A DNA stretch of 64,000 nucleotides from Lyngbya sp. CCAP 1446/10 (GTDB lineage Bacteria; Cyanobacteriota; Cyanobacteriia; Cyanobacteriales; Microcoleaceae). The stretch spans positions 1 to 64,000 of the forward strand of contig NZ_JAIGNI010000026.1 of NCBI RefSeq assembly GCF_026130175.1, written 5' to 3'. Position numbers and translations under genes: made by a program. Every line of letters starts with the position of its first letter. The first letter of the stretch is position 1. Positions 54,039 through 62,502 of this stretch are shown here, in pieces. Under the pieces are notes generated by a model. That model was not told the DNA's origin. It ran no database searches and was given only the letters and a program-made list of their open reading frames with translations.

Positions 54039-55154
54039 ATGAAAATTCGCAAATTGATACTAACAATACATGGTTCGATTGCGATTGCGATCGGGCTATT
54101 ACTAACTGTGATTAGTTTGACTGGTAGCGCCCTTGTATTTCACCAGGAACTAGATCGCGCGATTCACCCATCTTTCATGCGAGTTGTTCCCCAAGCAAAG
54201 CTAGTCTCGCTGGATCAAATGATCGCACCAGTGCAAGCTGCTTATCCTAATTTCCCTTTAGAGTCAATTCGCTTTCCTCAAACGCCGGATGGCAGCTATC
54301 AGATCACAATAAAAGCCCAAGACGGAGAAAGCTTAGATACATTTGTTAATCCTTACACGGCTAAGATTTTGGGAGCGAGAAAGTGGGATAATTCTCCAAT
54401 TGGATTTCTCTACAACTTCCACTACAAATTAGCGATAGGTCAAGTGGGAATGGTGGCTGTCGGTATAACTGGCTTGCTATTTTTACTAATCGTAATTACA
54501 GGGATAATATTGTGGAGTGGTTGGCGAAAGTTGAAAACAGGCTTGACAGTTCGCACGACTGCACCACTACCATTATTAAGTTACGATATCCATCAAGTTG
54601 GAGGCATTTTATCAAGTACATTTTTACTAATTATGGCTGTTACAGGTGCGAGCTTGTCATTTTTAGTTCTGCAATCTTCATTCAATCAATCTCCGCAATT
54701 GGCAAAAGTCTTGCCCCCTGCGAAACAACCCATAGCTTTAAGTGAACTGTTACGCAAAGCTGATGCAGCCATGCCGGATGGAAAAACGACTTATGTAGTT
54801 TTTGACGAACATGAACCAGAAAAAATTACGGTTAGCAAGCAACTTCCTCACGAGTTAATTCGATTTGCTATGAGTAATGTAGAACTGAACCGATATAGTG
54901 GGGAAGTGTTGACAGTCAATCGCGTTGTAGAACCGCCACCGATGTTCAAGTTTATGATTGCGATCGGCACTCTTCATTTTGGTCTTTTTGGCGGAATTTA
55001 CAGTCGCATTCTCTATGTATTCATCGGCTTAATACCCAGTATTTTATTAATCACTGGTTCGGTGAATTGGGAACGGAGACGGTGGCTGAATGCCAGACGG
55101 GAATCAACATCCCAATTACTGGCAAATCAAACTGAGTCAAATCGGCTTTCTTAA
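54039..55154 (+). CDS. PepSY-associated membrane protein, likely ferric-siderophore reductase type
   Basis: 371 residues with four main hydrophobic helices: about 10-33 (GSIAIAIGLLLTVISLTGSALVF), 135-165 (VGMVAVGITGLLFLLIVITGIIL), 185-210 (GGILSSTFLLIMAVTGASLSFL) and 320-345 (GGIYSRILYVFIGLIPSILLITG). His residues at the helix edges (LTIHGS, FHQELDRAIHP, NFHYKLA, YDIHQVGG, TLHFGLFGG) fit heme or metal binding. PepSY-like beta segments lie between the helices. Proteins of this type (PiuB/FsrB-like) reduce or strip iron from imported siderophores at the inner membrane. It follows the TonB receptor and lipoprotein genes. Confidence 0.87.
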   Translation: MKIRKLILTIHGSIAIAIGLLLTVISLTGSALVFHQELDRAIHPSFMRVVPQAKLVSLDQMIAPVQAAYPNFPLESIRFPQTPDGSYQITIKAQDGESLDTFVNPYTAKILGARKWDNSPIGFLYNFHYKLAIGQVGMVAVGITGLLFLLIVITGIILWSGWRKLKTGLTVRTTAPLPLLSYDIHQVGGILSSTFLLIMAVTGASLSFLVLQSSFNQSPQLAKVLPPAKQPIALSELLRKADAAMPDGKTTYVVFDEHEPEKITVSKQLPHELIRFAMSNVELNRYSGEVLTVNRVVEPPPMFKFMIAIGTLHFGLFGGIYSRILYVFIGLIPSILLITGSVNWERRRWLNARRESTSQLLANQTESNRLS

Positions 55155-55426
55155 GCAGGATTTACTCACAAGAAAGAAACCTGGTTATTATGAAAAGTTG
55201 ACTATTTTTAACTAGAAATTTACGATTTAACTAGGTTTATGGTTGATGACTATGAAGCCTGTAAATCCTCGTCGGTTGATAGCGAACAATCTGAATTCAT
55301 ATTCAAGTTTAGCAACGCCCTCCAAAAAATAATTCGGACTTGGTATTTGATACTGCACGCGCTAGCGATCGCAAAACTCTTATACCAATTTCATAAAATA
55401 GTGCTACAGTTAGCTGACAGCAGAGG

Positions 55427-55640
55427 GCGATCGCACTTATTGACGCGAAAACGGTGGAAGCAGCGAATTTGTGCCGCGCGAGTTACGATTTGACAGATTT
55501 GGATCGTCCGCAAGTGGAGGCGCGCGGCGACTGCTCAATATTAACCCGCTGCTGGATGTAACATTGCAGGCAAAGAAGTTAAAAAAGTCAATCCCACCAG
55601 TAAGAAATAACGGTAGTGCCCTGAAGGAAAGGATGGAGTA
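55427..55640 (+). pseudogene. Frameshifted gene remnant, family unknown
   Basis: One frame reads LIDAKTVEAANLCRASYDLT and continues for about 15 residues. After a single frame change near 55527 a second frame continues RLLNINPLLDVTLQAKKLKK to a TAA at 55638-55640. Together they look like one decayed 3' gene end just before the IS1 remnant. Family not recognised. The remainder of 55155-55426 has no convincing gene. Confidence 0.4.
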
Positions 55641-55676
55641 AGCGACTATTAGAGAGAAGTGTTTGCCATTGGTGAT

Positions 55677-56392
55677 ATGAAAGTAGAAATTCATCCTTGC
55701 CCCAATTGTGGCTCAGGAGAAGTTAGTCGTAATGGTCAAACTCGGCATCGTAAACAAAACTACAAATATCGAGAATGTGGTCGTCAATTTGTTCTGAATC
55801 CGATGTGGAAAGCGATTACCAAACAACAACAGGAATTAATGTCACGGATGCTACTTGAACGTATTTCTTAGGCGGGGATTGATCGGGTGCTAAAAGTGTC
55901 AGAAGATAAAGTTCAGCGCTACGTAAATGCCCAAGCTCTTGTTGTTAAGAAGCAAGTGTCGCGGAGTCCCAAGCCAAGGCGAGCGCCTGAATGTTCAGAT
56001 GGAGGAGTTATGGTAGTTTGTGGACAATAAAGGAAATCAGCAGTGGGTCTGGCTGGCATTGGATGCCCAGACTAGGGAAATTGTTGGTGTACACATTGTC
56101 GATCGTAGCGCAGTATCAGCTCAGGCCTTATGGAATTCAATGCCACCAGTTTACCGTCAATGTGCAGTAATTTATACTGACCATTGGAGTGCCTATGATT
56201 CTGTATTGTAAGCGTAAACGTCATCGCAGTGTAGACAAAAATAGTGGTTGTACCAGCTATATCGAGCGATTCAACTGCACCCTTCGACAACGAGTATTTC
56301 GCTTGGTGAGAAAGAGCTTATCCTTCTCTAACAAATTGGAAAATCATATTGCTTCCCGGAGAGCGTTTTGTGCATCATTATAATGCTAATTT
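55677..56392 (+). pseudogene. IS1-family transposase pseudogene
   Basis: Starts MKVEIHPCPNCGSGEVSRNG with the zinc-finger-like CPNC...C of IS1 InsA, then a stop after LLERIS near 55871. A change of frame near 56010 gives the middle part DNKGNQQWVWLALDAQ, and another near 56208 gives [18 protein letters not shown], followed by a stop and the usual ending HHYNA. All family blocks are present in order, but broken by at least one stop and two frameshifts, so it is inactive. No clear inverted ends were found. It lies at the right border of the siderophore-related region. Confidence 0.85.
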
Positions 56393-56453
56393 ACAACTCT
56401 AGATGCCTACTTTTCTTTGAATTCGGTTTTATCATCTTGATCCTTTCCTTCAT

Positions 56454-56969
56454 GGGACTACCGCTATTGGCGAATGGGTGCTGCAAACGGCCTGCACTCA
56501 GAATAAAGCTTGGCAGGATGCTTTGCAACCTGATTTGCGGGTAGCAGTCAAATTTTCGGTCAGGCAGTTCCAGCAATTTAATTTAGTGCAAATGGTGACG
56601 GATTGCTTGAAAAAAACGGGTTTATCACAAAAATATTTAGAGTTAGAAATTACCGAGACTACAGCAATGCAAGATGTGGATTATACCACAAAAATTCTAA
56701 GGGATTTGCAGAATATGGGAGTGCAGATTGTGCTGGACGATTTTGGCACAGGTTATTGTTCTCTAAGTTATCTCACAAAGTTTCCGTTGAATATCTTGAA
56801 AATTGATAAATCTTTTGTTAGCGGGCTGACGACAGATCCGTGCGAACGGGCGATCGCGAATGCTGTAGCGACGCTGGGACGAGATTTGAATTTGAGCGTG
56901 GTGGCCGAAGGCGTGGAAACTAACGATGTCCGCCTCCGCGGACAAAGATCAGAGAAAGACGGCGGTTGA
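56454..56969 (+). pseudogene. Truncated EAL (cyclic-di-GMP phosphodiesterase) domain
   Basis: From GTTAIGEWVLQTACTQ through YLELEITET, LDDFGTGYCSLSYL, LKIDKSFV and VVAEGVET this is clearly the C-terminal two thirds of an EAL domain. The part with the EAL motif is missing at the 5' side, next to the IS1 remnant. At the 3' side the frame runs into a repeat and ends RGQRSEKDGG instead of the final domain part. It is therefore broken at both ends and cannot be an active enzyme. Confidence 0.8.
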
Positions 56970-57060
56970 GACCGCCGTGTCTTCTTCAACCCACGCACCA
57001 TCTGGGTTTTGTTTGTATCGACGCGGTTTCAACCGCCGTGTCTTGTGCGATCGATCGCCC
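56926..57060. repeat. ACGGCGGTTGAGACCGCCGT palindromic repeats
   Basis: Contains the perfect-type hairpins GTCCGC-CTCC-GCGGAC (56929-56944) and GGCGGTTGAGACCGCC (about 56960-56975), and a related GGTTTCAACCGCCGTGTCTT at about 57029-57048. Similar repeats are common between cyanobacterial genes. It cuts off the EAL fragment and fills the gap before the phosphorylase gene. Confidence 0.7.
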
Positions 57061-57153
57061 GCGCCACTTAAAAATTAAAATAATGTTCAGAATAACGGAT
57101 TTGTGCCAAAAGACAGAGGAAAATATCGCTACCCCAACATAAAGGCTTTGTCT

Positions 57154-59712
57154 ATGCAGCCAATTCGCACATTTAACGTTTCCCCGTCGCTACCGGCAAT
57201 TCTCGAACCCCTACGCAAGCTTGCCTATAACCTGCACTGGGATTGGAACGTTGACACCAAAGACTTATTCCGCCGCCTCGATCGAGACCTGTGGGACTCC
57301 AGCAACCAAAACCCGGTGCTGATGCTCGGAACCATCTCTCAAGAGCGACTGCAAGAAATGGCAGAAGACGACGGCTTCATTGCCCAAATGAAACGAGCCG
57401 CCCAGCAGTTAGAGGATTATCTCAAAAACCGCGCCTGGTATCGCAAACAGCGCGGTACAGACAAGCAAGAATGTTACGCTTACTTTTCGATGGAATTCGG
57501 CTTAGTGAAAGCCCTACCCATCTATTCCGGCGGTTTGGGCGTGCTCGCGGGAGACCACCTCAAATCTGCTAGCGACTTAGGCTTGCCCTTGGCTGGTGTG
57601 GGCTTGCTCTACCAAGAAGGCTATTTTTCGCAGTATCTCAACGCCGACGGCTGGCAGCAAGAACGCTATCCGCTGAACGATTTCTACAATATGCCGCTCC
57701 ACCTAGAACGCAATCCCGACGGTTCGGAATTGCGGATTGAGGTAGACTATCCAGGCCGCAAGGTGTACGCGCGGATTTGGCGAGTACAAGTGGGGACAGT
57801 TCCTTTGTACTTGATGGATACAAATATTGAACCTAACAGCCGCTACGACCAAGATATTACTGACCAACTCTACGGCGGTGACAAAACTCTGCGGATGCAC
57901 CAGGAAATCATGCTGGGTATCGGCGGCGTGAAAATGCTCAAGGCTTTGGGCTTGACTGTTACGGCTTATCACATGAATGAAGGCCACGCGGCTTTCATGG
58001 CTTTGGAACGCATACGGATGCTGATGGAGGAATATCACCTGAGTTTCGTGGAAGCGGAACAGGTGGTGGTTTCCAGCAGTATGTTTACGACTCACACGCC
58101 TGTGCCTGCTGGGTTTGACTTGTTTGAACCGGATATGGTGATGCACTATCTGGGCCAGTATCCCAGGATGTTTGGCTTGTCGCAAGATGAGTTTCTGGCG
58201 TTGGGCCGGGAGAATGTTGGCGATTTGTCCGCACCTCTGAATATGGCAATTTTGGCAATTAAGATGTCGAGTTTTGTCAATGGGGTGGCGGCTTTGCACG
58301 GTGTGGTGTCGCGCCCGATGTTTGGCGGACTTTGGCCTGGTTTGCCGATCGAAGAAGTGCCGATTACTTCGATTACCAACGGGGTGCACGCTCGCAGTTG
58401 TGTGGCGAAGTCTACTCAGGAATTGTACGATCGCTATCTTGGCCCGGATTGGGAAATGACCGGCCAGGACGATCGCCTGTGGGACAGGATTTCGTCGATT
58501 CCTGACGAGGAATTGTGGCGGAATCACGAACGCTGTCGATCGGAGTTGGTGGTATTCGCGCGGGAGTGGCTGCAAAAGACTCTGCGTGAGCGTGGTGCTG
58601 CTCAAACGGAAATCGAACCCGCGCGCGAGGCTCTCAATCCGAAGGTGCTGACGATCGGGTTTGCGCGCCGTTTTGCTACTTATAAGCGGGCGACGCTGTT
58701 TTTGCGCGATGTCGATCGCATTATGCGGATCATGCGCGACAAAAACTGCCCCGTCCAGTTTGTGATTGCTGGGAAGGCTCACCCGATGGATATTCCGGGT
58801 AAGGAATTGATTCGGGATATCGTTCACTTTATCCGCGAGCACGAAACTATCAGTTCGATGGTGTTTCTGCCGAATTACGACATTAACGTGGCTCGGATGA
58901 TGGTGTCCGGCTGCGATGTGTGGCTGAATACGCCGCGCCGCCCCCGTGAGGCTTCGGGTACTTCGGGGATGAAGGCTTCGATGAATGGTTTGCCTAATCT
59001 AAGTATTCTTGACGGTTGGTGGGATGAGGCGGATTACGTTCGCACTGGTTGGCCGATCGGGCATGGGGAGTTTTACGAAGATACTGAGTATCAGGATGAG
59101 GTTGAAGCGAATGCTTTGTACGACTTGATGGAAAAGGAAGTTGTACCGCTGTTTTACAACCGAGATGCTGATGGAATTCCTCGCGGTTGGACGGAGAAAA
59201 TGAAGGATTCGATTAGCTTGAACTGTCCTTTCTTCAATACGGCTCGGATGGTGAAGGATTACGCGCGGCGGGCTTATTTCCCGGTGAGCGATCGATTCCA
59301 CACCATGACTTCTGACGGGTGCGCTCCGGCCAAGGAGTTGTCTCACTGGAAGAAGCACCTTCTCGCGAAGTGGAAAGACATTAAGATTGAGGCTGTTGAT
59401 ATTTCCCAGGATAAGGAAGTTAAGGTCAATCAGTTGATCGCGGTTAAATCTCGCATCAATCTGATGGGATTGACGCCTGCGGATGTGCAAGTTGAACTTT
59501 ATCAAGGTTCGGTTGATGCTAACGGCGATATTGTCGGTGGCGTGCCGGTGGTAATGGAGTATTTGGGAGAAGATTCTCACAATGCTAGCCTTTATACGGC
59601 TGACATTACTTATACTTCTAGCGGTTTACAAGGTTTGTCCTTGCGCGTTTTGCCTAAGCACGATAATCTCAGCAGCCCCTATGAAGCTGGTGTGATTCTC
59701 TGGGCGCATTAG
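57154..59712 (+). CDS. glgP: Alpha-glucan (glycogen) phosphorylase
   Basis: About 852 residues, a PLP-dependent glycosyltransferase (GT35) that releases glucose 1-phosphate from glycogen. Motifs: YFSMEFGLVKALPIYSGGLG, YHMNEGHAAFMALERI, TTHTPVPAGFD, FARRFATYKRATL, and the PLP-Lys region REASGTSGMKASMNG. The length fits the shorter bacterial/archaeal-type phosphorylases with the N-terminal DUF3417 domain (FNVSPSLPAILEPLRKLAYNLHWDWN). I start at the ATG 57154, where homology begins; a GTG at 57103 adds 17 residues without support. A housekeeping gene outside the siderophore region. A 379-codon open frame on the opposite strand is a shadow. Confidence 0.94.
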   Translation: MQPIRTFNVSPSLPAILEPLRKLAYNLHWDWNVDTKDLFRRLDRDLWDSSNQNPVLMLGTISQERLQEMAEDDGFIAQMKRAAQQLEDYLKNRAWYRKQRGTDKQECYAYFSMEFGLVKALPIYSGGLGVLAGDHLKSASDLGLPLAGVGLLYQEGYFSQYLNADGWQQERYPLNDFYNMPLHLERNPDGSELRIEVDYPGRKVYARIWRVQVGTVPLYLMDTNIEPNSRYDQDITDQLYGGDKTLRMHQEIMLGIGGVKMLKALGLTVTAYHMNEGHAAFMALERIRMLMEEYHLSFVEAEQVVVSSSMFTTHTPVPAGFDLFEPDMVMHYLGQYPRMFGLSQDEFLALGRENVGDLSAPLNMAILAIKMSSFVNGVAALHGVVSRPMFGGLWPGLPIEEVPITSITNGVHARSCVAKSTQELYDRYLGPDWEMTGQDDRLWDRISSIPDEELWRNHERCRSELVVFAREWLQKTLRERGAAQTEIEPAREALNPKVLTIGFARRFATYKRATLFLRDVDRIMRIMRDKNCPVQFVIAGKAHPMDIPGKELIRDIVHFIREHETISSMVFLPNYDINVARMMVSGCDVWLNTPRRPREASGTSGMKASMNGLPNLSILDGWWDEADYVRTGWPIGHGEFYEDTEYQDEVEANALYDLMEKEVVPLFYNRDADGIPRGWTEKMKDSISLNCPFFNTARMVKDYARRAYFPVSDRFHTMTSDGCAPAKELSHWKKHLLAKWKDIKIEAVDISQDKEVKVNQLIAVKSRINLMGLTPADVQVELYQGSVDANGDIVGGVPVVMEYLGEDSHNASLYTADITYTSSGLQGLSLRVLPKHDNLSSPYEAGVILWAH

Positions 59713-59777
59713 TCAGTTGACTGTTGACTGTTAACTGTTAACTGTTGACTGTTGACTGTTAACTGTTAACTGTTGTC
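59712..59777. repeat. TTGACTG / TTAACTG heptamer tandem repeat
   Basis: Nine consecutive 7-bp units alternating TTGACTG and TTAACTG directly after the phosphorylase stop. A short tandemly repeated sequence of the cyanobacterial type; no palindromic terminator is evident. Confidence 0.9.
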
Positions 59778-59808
59778 AATGGGCGATTGTGCTATTTTTC
59801 CTATCTTC

Positions 59809-60567
59809 TTATTGAGGTTGGGGAATGACTATGTAGCCGGTTGTGCGATCGCCCAATACGAGATTCCGCTCGATTCCCCAGTACCACCAGTGCGCGCCGA
59901 TATAAGCGCACAGCAAGGCATCTAGCTGGTCTTCTAAGGCTTTGAGAGTTGCAACACTGGTGGGGATTTCGGGGAGTTTTGAACCGCCAAGGCTCACAGG
60001 CAAGATGCCTGTGCCACAAGACAGATTTAGAGAGGGTTCAAGGCTCGGTAAAATATCGATAATATACTGGCATAGTTTCATCAATTCTAGTTGACGCTCT
60101 GCCAGTTTTCCTTTTTTGTATTTGATTATTCGTTCTAATTGAAATAGATTGATTGTGGCTGGATGGGGATAGACTTCTATTTGATATCGCCCTAATTTCT
60201 TAGCTTCTATGATCGGTGCGTGGATAAATCCTCTGGCTTCTAAACTGAGGCCAAATTCTACTGTTTTTTGGGCGAAGGGGCGGGAAAGGTTGGCGGGATA
60301 GCAGCCTGCGTGGTAGCGCCCGAAGTGTTTGTGGGTGAGTTTGTCGGCTTCGCGCATTCCTGATGGATTGCTGATGATTGTGGGGGCATCTACGGCGATG
60401 ATGGCTGGTTCGGTTGGGGAGATTTGGGTGTCGATCCAGATGAGGATGTCGTTGGTTGCTAAGAGGCGATCGCACTCGATGAATTGTAATTGGTTATTTT
60501 CCCAATTTAAGCAGCACAAACCGCTGGCGCCGGAACTCCAACCTAAATCGATGCCGATAAATTTCAT
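59809..60567 (-). CDS. DUF429 family protein
   Basis: 252 residues starting MKFIGIDLGWSSGASGLCCL, with a phosphate-binding-like GIDLGW, then IIAVDAPTI and YQIEVYPHPATINLF. These match DUF429, an RNase H-like fold family of unknown role, possibly a nuclease. Asp residues in GIDLG, AVDAP and the C-terminal LEDQLDALLCAY are candidate metal ligands. The segment around residues 200-215 (SCGTGILPVSLGGSK) is encoded by a cyanobacterial repeat-like GGCACAGGCATCTTGCC sequence, so this loop may be an insert. Confidence 0.8.
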   Translation of the reverse strand: MKFIGIDLGWSSGASGLCCLNWENNQLQFIECDRLLATNDILIWIDTQISPTEPAIIAVDAPTIISNPSGMREADKLTHKHFGRYHAGCYPANLSRPFAQKTVEFGLSLEARGFIHAPIIEAKKLGRYQIEVYPHPATINLFQLERIIKYKKGKLAERQLELMKLCQYIIDILPSLEPSLNLSCGTGILPVSLGGSKLPEIPTSVATLKALEDQLDALLCAYIGAHWWYWGIERNLVLGDRTTGYIVIPQPQ

Positions 60568-60599
60568 AGTTGTTTAAAGGGCGATCGCCCAAACCGCAC

Positions 60600-60785
60600 T
60601 CAATTTTTTTCCGGTTTTTCATCCGATGGCGGGGGCTGTTGTTTCATTTCCTTTTGATATTCTCTAGCTGCTTGTTCTAAAACGAAGGCTGCTAAGCTGC
60701 TGATTGAACGGCGTTCCTGATTTGCCCAGTCTTCCAGGATGTCATAGATTCCATCAGCCAAATAAGTTGTTAAGCGTTTGGTCAT
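60600..60785 (-). CDS. Small ribbon-helix-helix (CopG-like) protein
   Basis: 61 residues: MTKRLTTYLADGIYDILEDW and an RRSISSLAAFVLEQAAREY helix pair fit a ribbon-helix-helix DNA-binding domain of the CopG type, followed by a charged tail. It could be an autoregulator or an antitoxin, but no toxin gene lies beside it. It is transcribed away from the gene at 60982. Confidence 0.65.
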   Translation of the reverse strand: MTKRLTTYLADGIYDILEDWANQERRSISSLAAFVLEQAAREYQKEMKQQPPPSDEKPEKN

Positions 60786-60910
60786 CCGAGGCTCAGTATT
60801 TTTGTGTTTAGGGCGATCGTCATTGTGCTGTATATGGACTGTCTTGTCTAGATTGCGTCATATACGTTACACATATGTGGCGTTTAAGTGATATACTGTG
60901 AGCAAGTCAA

Positions 60911-60948
60911 AAGCCAGCGCGATCCCTAGGAAAGTTCTTCGCTGGCTT
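60911..60948 (+). promoter_or_regulatory. Hairpin in the leader of the gene at 60982
   Basis: AAGCCAGCG (60911-60919) pairs perfectly with CGCTGGCTT (60940-60948) across a 20-nt loop, 33 nt before the start codon. It could be a leader structure affecting translation or an attenuator. It also argues against extending the gene upstream through this segment. Confidence 0.45.
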
Positions 60949-60981
60949 CTGGCCCCCCACATACGCAAGGAGACAATTTCT

Positions 60982-61404
60982 ATGATAAAGCCTGGAAGCG
61001 ACGAGAGCGAATATACTCGCGGCTATCAACAAGCTTTGGATGACTTTGGCGTGACGCAACTGCTGTCACGCATCCGCTGCTACTCGGATGACGATTTTGA
61101 TGCCGATCGCGCGCAGTTGACTCAGCAGGAGCTGGAAAGCTTGGTGGGGATGGTGATTGAGCGCGTGGCGGCGAATATTAAAGGTAGTGCGATCGCCCGT
61201 TATCTCAACACTCTCAGAAATGCCAATTCTCCGATTGTGGGGGACGATCGCAATTCTTGGGCGATCGTGCGGATTTTGCCGAATGCTCAGCATTACACAA
61301 TTGCTCGTTTTTTTAACCGCCAAGATGCGGACGATCGTTTGAGGGCTTTGTGTCGGTTTGTTCCTGACGGGGTGTTTGAGGTTGTGTGGGTGTCTGCTGT
61401 TTAA
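60982..61404 (+). CDS. Conserved hypothetical protein, 140 residues
   Basis: Starts at an ATG preceded by CAAGGAGACAATTTCT, a strong ribosome site. The protein begins MIKPGSDESEYTRGYQQALD, followed by a helical part (QLTQQELESLVGMVIERVAAN) and a compact C-terminal part (WAIVRILPNAQHYTIARFF, DADDRLRALCRFVP, FEVVWVSAV) that looks like an alpha/beta fold. No signal peptide or membrane segment. Not recognised as a named family. An upstream GTG at 60898 would extend it by 28 residues through a hairpin, which I reject. Confidence 0.65.
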   Translation: MIKPGSDESEYTRGYQQALDDFGVTQLLSRIRCYSDDDFDADRAQLTQQELESLVGMVIERVAANIKGSAIARYLNTLRNANSPIVGDDRNSWAIVRILPNAQHYTIARFFNRQDADDRLRALCRFVPDGVFEVVWVSAV

Positions 61405-61435
61405 AGAACCAGGATAGTCGTAGACGCGCCGACAG

Positions 61436-61503
61436 TCAGAAACCGGGTTTTTTACTAAAATCTTTGGTTATAGCCGACAGATGAGATAAAAACCCGGTTT
61501 CTT
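61436..61503. repeat. AAACCGGGTTT hairpin repeat
   Basis: AGAAACCGGGTTTTTT and AAAAACCCGGTTTCT are inverted copies around about 35 nt. A half copy with the same core is at 62459-62480. A frequent intergenic repeat type; by position it could act as a bidirectional terminator between the convergent genes at 60982 and 61605. Confidence 0.65.
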
Positions 61504-61604
61504 GGGTATTATGGGCGATCGACCCGCGCCGACTTTATTTCGATTCGCGTCCGCAATAAACGACCATCTCGATCGAGACGCAAACCCGATCTACTGTTAT
61601 TTGC

Positions 61605-62255
61605 CTAACTCATCTGCTTTCTCAATTCTCTCAGCATTTTACTGCTACCTTCGGTGAATGCTCGATCGACCAACTGAGGAATTAACTCCAGAATCGGTAA
61701 GTTGGGAAAAGTAGGACTACTAGAAGATTCAACATACTTCCCGTCAATAAGAACGTTAATGGTAAATTTTTTTTCAGTATAGATCCACACTTCTGGAACC
61801 TCTAATGCTTCATAGATATCGAGAGCAGTCAGGGATGTTACATCTGCTTCAATTGCCAAGTCAGGAGGCGGATCTACAGTCAGATCTATTCTTTGGCGAT
61901 CGCGCACTTCCTCAGCATTTTGGATGTAAAAACAGGTATCTGGTTCGAGTCCTGCTTGTTTGGCTTTCTTTCTAAAGGTTGTCGAACCAAAGTCTTCCCA
62001 ATCTCGCTCTTGGATATCGAGTAGGGTGGTAACTATATGACCAATAATTCGGTGCGGTCTTTCGTGGATTGGAAGGGGCGACATAATTTCTAGTGTTCCT
62101 TTAATATAAGCGATTCTCGTCCTGATTCCTGCTGCTTCTCTTTCTTCTAGAATCGCTTCAAATTGATCCCATGTGACATCGCGGATAGTCATTAAACTAC
62201 CTGGGTCAAGCTGAATATTTTTAATGGGGATTGTGACGGATATGGTAGCAGTCAT
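61605..62255 (-). CDS. Uma2-family (DUF820) PD-(D/E)XK endonuclease-like protein
   Basis: 216 residues. The Uma2 core is visible as MTIRDVTWDQFEAILEE, PLPIHERPHRIIGHIV, GLEPDTCFYI and PPDLAIEADVTSLTALDIYEALEVPEVWIY, holding the acidic catalytic residues and the conserved VPEVW. Such genes are present in many copies in filamentous cyanobacteria; their biological role is unclear, and a nuclease or transposon-linked function is assumed from the fold. Single gene, minus strand. The 247-nt gap upstream to 62502 holds only a repeat half copy. Confidence 0.85.
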   Translation of the reverse strand: MTATISVTIPIKNIQLDPGSLMTIRDVTWDQFEAILEEREAAGIRTRIAYIKGTLEIMSPLPIHERPHRIIGHIVTTLLDIQERDWEDFGSTTFRKKAKQAGLEPDTCFYIQNAEEVRDRQRIDLTVDPPPDLAIEADVTSLTALDIYEALEVPEVWIYTEKKFTINVLIDGKYVESSSSPTFPNLPILELIPQLVDRAFTEGSSKMLRELRKQMS

Positions 62256-62502
62256 AGGTTTTAATTTCTGGAGAGGGTGTTGGATTTGCGATGGAATGCT
62301 TTGTGATCTCCTCCGAAGGAATCCATATTTTTCTTACCTCTTCCTAAATTATAGCATGACTCTCAAACCGAATATTGAAGCAACTGACGAGTAGCCGATC
62401 GCATTTCATTAACCTGATGTTTGGAAATAGGGCGATCGCCTTTTCCTAAAAACAAATAAAAAACCGGGTTTCTAGGGTATTGGCGATCGCCCCACAGCGA
62501 TT

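Noticed and set aside
55239-55493. 84-codon open frame after the PepSY gene
   Set aside because: No family likeness, and it overlaps the better-supported gene remnant in another frame.
57703-58842. 379-codon open frame opposite the alpha-glucan phosphorylase gene
   Set aside because: It lies wholly antisense to a strongly conserved enzyme gene, has a His/Arg/Gln-rich composition typical of shadow translation, and has no ribosome site or family motif.
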